Origin: Olsenella massiliensis | GTDB lineage: Bacteria; Actinomycetota; Coriobacteriia; Coriobacteriales; Atopobiaceae | Assembly: GCF_001457795.1 (NCBI RefSeq) | Contig: NZ_LN898209.1 | Span: forward strand, 164,522 to 228,521 | Direction: 5' to 3' | Length of the DNA stretch: 64,000 bases | In this document: positions 61,324 through 64,000 of the stretch, piece by piece | How positions within the stretch are numbered: the stretch's first letter is position 1 | How the letters are laid out: every line of letters begins with the position of its first letter | Position numbers and translations under genes: made by a program | The notes under the pieces: generated by a model | The model's database searches: none | The model's input: the letters and a program-made list of their open reading frames with translations, nothing else | What the model was told of the DNA's origin: nothing

Positions 61324-62870
61324 TGAGGTCGCTTCCGGAGGTGCTCGAGGACTGGGAGGCCGTCATCGGCCTCGAGGTCCACACCGAGCTCACGACGCTC
61401 GACACCAAGATGTTCTGCAACTGCCGTCTCAGTCACGACGACGAGCCCAACGCCAACGTGTGTCCCGTGTGCCTGGGCCTGCCGGGCGCCCTGCCCGTGC
61501 CCAACCGCCGGGCCATCCAGTCCATCGTGATGGCGGGTCTCGCCACGAACTGCCAGATCATGCGCCGCTCGATGTTCTACCGCAAGCACTACTTCTATCC
61601 CGACATGGCAAAGAACTTCCAGACCACCCAGGGTCCCGTCGCCTTCTGCATGCACGGCCATCTTGACCTTGAGGTCGCCGGAGAGCATGCCAGGGAGCGC
61701 CCGCGGCGGGAGGGCGGCGCCCCCGACGACCGGACGTTGCCGATCGTACGAGCCGAGGATGGCTCGTACGTGGCCCCCATCCGCATCCTGCGCATCCACA
61801 TGGAGGAGGACGCCGCCAAGATGGTGCACGCCGGCGGCGCGGAGGGCCGCATAGCCGGGGCGAACGAGTCCTTCATCGACTACAACCGCTGCGGCACCCC
61901 CCTCATCGAGCTGGTCACGGAGCCCGACCTGCGCACGCCGGAGGAGGCGCGCCTGTTCATGGAGAAGCTGCGCCAGACCTTTTTGGCCCTGGGCATCTCC
62001 GACTGCTCCCTGGAGTCGGGCTCCATGCGCTGCGACGGCAACGTCTCGCTGCGCCGCCGGGGCGAGACGCGCCTGGGCACCAAGACCGAGATGAAGAACA
62101 TCAACTCCTTCAAGAGCCTGCATGACGCCCTGGAGTACGAGATCTGCCGCCAGGCGGAGGTCCTGGAGGAGGGGGGCGTCGTCTTTCAGGAGACGCGCCA
62201 CTGGGAGCCGGCCCGACGCCGCACGGTTGTCATGAGGGTCAAGGAGACCGCCGACGACTACCGCCTCTTCCCTGACCCCGACCTCGCGCCCTTCGACCTC
62301 TCGGACGCCTTCGTCGAGGAGGCGCGCTCGCGCATCCCCGAGCTGCCGGATGCGAAGCGCGACCGCTTCGTGACGACCCTGGGCCTCAAGCGCCCCGACG
62401 CCGCGCAGATAGCGGGCGACCCCGCGACGGCGGCGCTCTTCGAGCGCGCGCTCGACCTGGCGGGCGAGAAGACGGCCGGGACGCTGGCGAACGTCGTCGT
62501 CAACCTCCTGCCTGCCTACGCGTCCGTCAGCGCCTCCCAGGCGGCCTCCGTCGCGCGGCTGCTCGCGGCCGACGCCATCAGCTTCGCGCAGGCCCGCGAG
62601 GTGCTCGAGGCGGTGGACGGCAGCGGGCGTGACCCCGAGGCCGTCGTCGACGAGCGCGGCCTGCGTCAGAGCACCGACGAGGGAACGCTTCGCCCGGTGG
62701 TCGACGTGGTGCTTGAGCGCTGCCCCGACCAGGTGCGACAGTATCGCGACGGCAATGCCAAGGTCCTCGGCTTTTTGGTGGGCCAGTGCATGAAGGCCTC
62801 CAAGGCGGCGGGCGTCAAGGGCAACCCCAAGCTCTTCAACCAGCTGCTTCGCGGCAGGCTCGAGGCCTAG
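61323..62870 (+). CDS. gatB: Glutamyl/aspartyl-tRNA amidotransferase subunit B
   Basis: The 515-residue subunit binds tRNA and performs the transamidation. It has AVIGLEVHTEL at the N-terminus, VCLGLPGALPVPNRRA, the ESGSMRCDGNVSLR and KTEMKNINSFKSL blocks and a C-terminal tRNA-binding YqeY-like domain. The cysteines near residues 32-49 bind zinc. ATG 61323 overlaps the gatA stop; the frame upstream of it is antisense-like and not used. No terminator with a T-run follows. Confidence 0.97.
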   Translation: MRSLPEVLEDWEAVIGLEVHTELTTLDTKMFCNCRLSHDDEPNANVCPVCLGLPGALPVPNRRAIQSIVMAGLATNCQIMRRSMFYRKHYFYPDMAKNFQTTQGPVAFCMHGHLDLEVAGEHARERPRREGGAPDDRTLPIVRAEDGSYVAPIRILRIHMEEDAAKMVHAGGAEGRIAGANESFIDYNRCGTPLIELVTEPDLRTPEEARLFMEKLRQTFLALGISDCSLESGSMRCDGNVSLRRRGETRLGTKTEMKNINSFKSLHDALEYEICRQAEVLEEGGVVFQETRHWEPARRRTVVMRVKETADDYRLFPDPDLAPFDLSDAFVEEARSRIPELPDAKRDRFVTTLGLKRPDAAQIAGDPATAALFERALDLAGEKTAGTLANVVVNLLPAYASVSASQAASVARLLAADAISFAQAREVLEAVDGSGRDPEAVVDERGLRQSTDEGTLRPVVDVVLERCPDQVRQYRDGNAKVLGFLVGQCMKASKAAGVKGNPKLFNQLLRGRLEA

Positions 62871-62966
62871 GGACCCGTGCCGCCGCCCTCGCGCCCGCCG
62901 GCCCTGCGGCGGCGTGCGAGGCTGACAGGAGACATCGTCTCGTCCGTAGCGACCAAGGAGGCAGCC

Positions 62967-63350
62967 ATGGCAGCCCACGACCTCACCGTCATTCATCACC
63001 CCCGATGCGGCACCTGCAAGAGGGCCCTGCGCTGGCTCGACGAGCGTGGCGTCGCCTACGCGCTGCGCGACATCGTCGCCGAGCGGCCCGCCAAGGACGA
63101 GCTTCAAGCCTGGCAGGCCGCCTCGGGCCTGCCGCCGCGGCGACTCTTCAACACGAGCGGCAGGCTGTACCGCGAGCGGAAGCTCAAGGAGCGCCTTGAC
63201 GCCGGCATCAGCCGTGACGAGGCGTGCGCCATCCTCGCCGAGGACGGGATGCTCGTCAGGCGACCTCTCGTCGTCGGTACCCGAGATGACGGGACGCCGC
63301 TGGTCCTGGTGGGCTTCAAGGAGGCCCGGTGGCAGGAGGAGCTTCTCTAG
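62967..63350 (+). CDS. ArsC/Spx-family thioredoxin-fold protein
   Basis: The 127-residue protein belongs to the arsenate reductase (YffB/Spx) family. It begins with a CxxC (Cys14-Gly-Thr-Cys17) in HHPRCGTCKRAL, as in Spx-type redox switches, and has RRLFNTSGRLYRE and RRPLVVGTRDDG of the ArsC fold. It could be a glutaredoxin-like reductase or a regulator that binds RNA polymerase; the sequence does not settle this. AAGGAG precedes the ATG by six bases. It stands alone after gatB. Confidence 0.82.
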   Translation: MAAHDLTVIHHPRCGTCKRALRWLDERGVAYALRDIVAERPAKDELQAWQAASGLPPRRLFNTSGRLYRERKLKERLDAGISRDEACAILAEDGMLVRRPLVVGTRDDGTPLVLVGFKEARWQEELL

Positions 63351-63393
63351 GGCGCCGGGCGCCCGTCATCTTGTGCGGGGCCGCCGTGCGGCC

Positions 63394-63399
63394 TATGAT
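63394..63399 (+). promoter_or_regulatory. Possible -10 element before the DUF2974 gene
   Basis: TATGAT just upstream of the first 25-bp repeat copy; a start of transcription near 63406 would put both repeats in the leader. Confidence 0.3.
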
Positions 63400-63400
63400 T

Positions 63401-63487
63401 GACCCCATTGCGGCAGGGGAGGCAGACGGCGCAGGGGCGACCCCCGACCTCGCGAGGGCATCGACCCCATTGCGGCAGGGGAGGCAG
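63401..63487 (+). repeat. 25-bp direct repeat containing the ribosome-binding site
   Basis: Identical copies at 63401-63425 and 63463-63487, 62 bases apart, each including AGGGGAGGCAG. The second copy places this purine-rich site just before the ATG at 63492. Confidence 0.85.
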
Positions 63488-63491
63488 GCTC

Positions 63492-63992
63492 ATGCCCAAC
63501 ATGACGGATTACCTGCGGTGGCGTGGGGACCTACGCTTTGACGAACGGCCGTTTAACGAGGTGGACGCCCTGGTCCTGGCGACCGCGTCCTATCTTGACC
63601 TGGCCCGCGTCGTGCCGCCTCGGGGGAGCTGCTCCACCTTGGGTGACGCCTGCGCGCAGATCCTCGCCGAGGCCCAGGGGGACCTGTCGCCCTTCGTCCG
63701 GTCGCTGGCGAACCTGGACGTCGAGTTCGTCAGCGACCTTGCCACAAGCCGCCGCTTTGGGACCTTGCGACTGAGCGGCTGCGTCGACGTCGTCGACGAG
63801 TCGCGCGCCCTGCAGTTTGCCGCCATGTGCGTCGAGCTTCCCGAGGCCCTCGTCGTCGCGTTTCGGGGCACCGACAGCACGCCGAACAGGATGGCGACGA
63901 ACAGGGCGGCGATGGGGTTGAGCTGGGCGCTGAGGGCGATGGCGACGCCGTCGAAGCCAAAGCCCGACCCAAAGCCGTCCGCCAGGCGGTAG
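63492..63992 (+). CDS. DUF2974 (Mbeg1-like) alpha/beta hydrolase, broken by a foreign 3' end
   Basis: From ATG 63492 the protein has the DUF2974 N-terminus YLRWRGDLRFDERPFNEVDALVLA, a variable middle, and LVVAFRGTDST near residue 126, where other members continue with a catalytic core. After about base 63880 the plus-strand frame turns into Arg/Ala/Pro-rich nonsense to a TAG at 63990-63992, while the minus strand carries a well-formed permease. Only about 63492-63880 is native. The family is a putative lipase/hydrolase of unknown substrate. Confidence 0.72.
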   Translation: MPNMTDYLRWRGDLRFDERPFNEVDALVLATASYLDLARVVPPRGSCSTLGDACAQILAEAQGDLSPFVRSLANLDVEFVSDLATSRRFGTLRLSGCVDVVDESRALQFAAMCVELPEALVVAFRGTDSTPNRMATNRAAMGLSWALRAMATPSKPKPDPKPSARR

Positions 63993-64000
63993 GGCGTCTT
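63880..64000 (-). CDS. ABC sugar/nucleoside transporter permease fragment (both ends cut)
   Basis: Read on the minus strand from base 64000, the frame gives YRLADGFGSGFGFDGVAIAL then NPIAALFVAILFGVL, typical of BMP-family (YufP/RbsC-like) permeases near the conserved EAA-like loop. It is open to the window edge upstream and stops making sense at about 63880, where it meets the DUF2974 gene. About 40 residues are visible. Confidence 0.65.

Overview
The window looks like a high-GC actinobacterium of the class Coriobacteriia, most likely an Olsenella/Atopobiaceae-type gut or rumen anaerobe. The reasons are the very high-GC coding sequence over most of its length, GTG starts and tightly overlapping genes, a Rho with a long basic N-terminal extension, GatCAB, queuosine genes beside secDF, and an obligately fermentative gene set. 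This placement rests on gene content and protein flavour, not on a phylogeny.

The sequence does not look like one clean chromosome segment. Bases 1-9360 are clearly less GC-rich (the line at 3301 has 34 G/C of 60, the line at 33541 has 47 of 60). They carry a carbon-metabolism block: ketose-bisphosphate aldolase (partial), glycerate kinase, acyl-CoA ligase, CoA-transferase, 3-hydroxyacyl-CoA dehydrogenase, thiolase and iron alcohol dehydrogenase, then a strong terminator, an MFS remnant and a PTS EIIA. Composition changes at about 9.4-9.7 kb. At 20431-20468 two abutting 19-bp matches to the Nextera transposase mosaic end interrupt an ABC permease, which is a library or assembly artefact. At about 63880 a DUF2974 hydrolase gene switches without warning into the antisense of an ABC sugar/nucleoside permease, a second likely misjoin or a rearrangement.

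From 9.7 to 26 kb lie a cytidylate-kinase-like protein, a MacB-like fused ABC exporter, a MATE exporter, a DJ-1/PfpI protein, a Y-family DNA polymerase overlapping a YolD-like partner, a two-gene FtsX-type ABC transporter (broken by the adapter), a truncated alpha/beta hydrolase, a methionyl-tRNA-synthetase-like protein with a degenerate KMSKS loop, and a DUF3267 membrane peptidase. From 25.8 to 40 kb is a housekeeping run: queH, queA, a tail-anchored coiled-coil protein (minus strand), ptsH with terminator, tgt, secD, secF, a RecJ-helicase fusion, rel and an MBL-fold hydrolase. tRNA-Leu(CAA) follows, then infC-rpmI-rplT with an attenuator-like leader and an ATA start codon for infC.

From 41.7 to 47.2 kb are a TagO/WecA-type transferase, a probable 6S RNA, rho and an unknown membrane protein with a long leader. 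A complete branched-chain amino-acid ABC importer (livK-H-M-G-F) fills 47.4-52.4 kb. It is followed by the aspartate-to-threonine pathway (thrB, thrC on minus; hom, lysC, asd on plus), a small membrane protein, gatCAB, an ArsC/Spx-family protein and the chimeric right end. No CRISPR array, prophage, integrase or IS transposase was seen.
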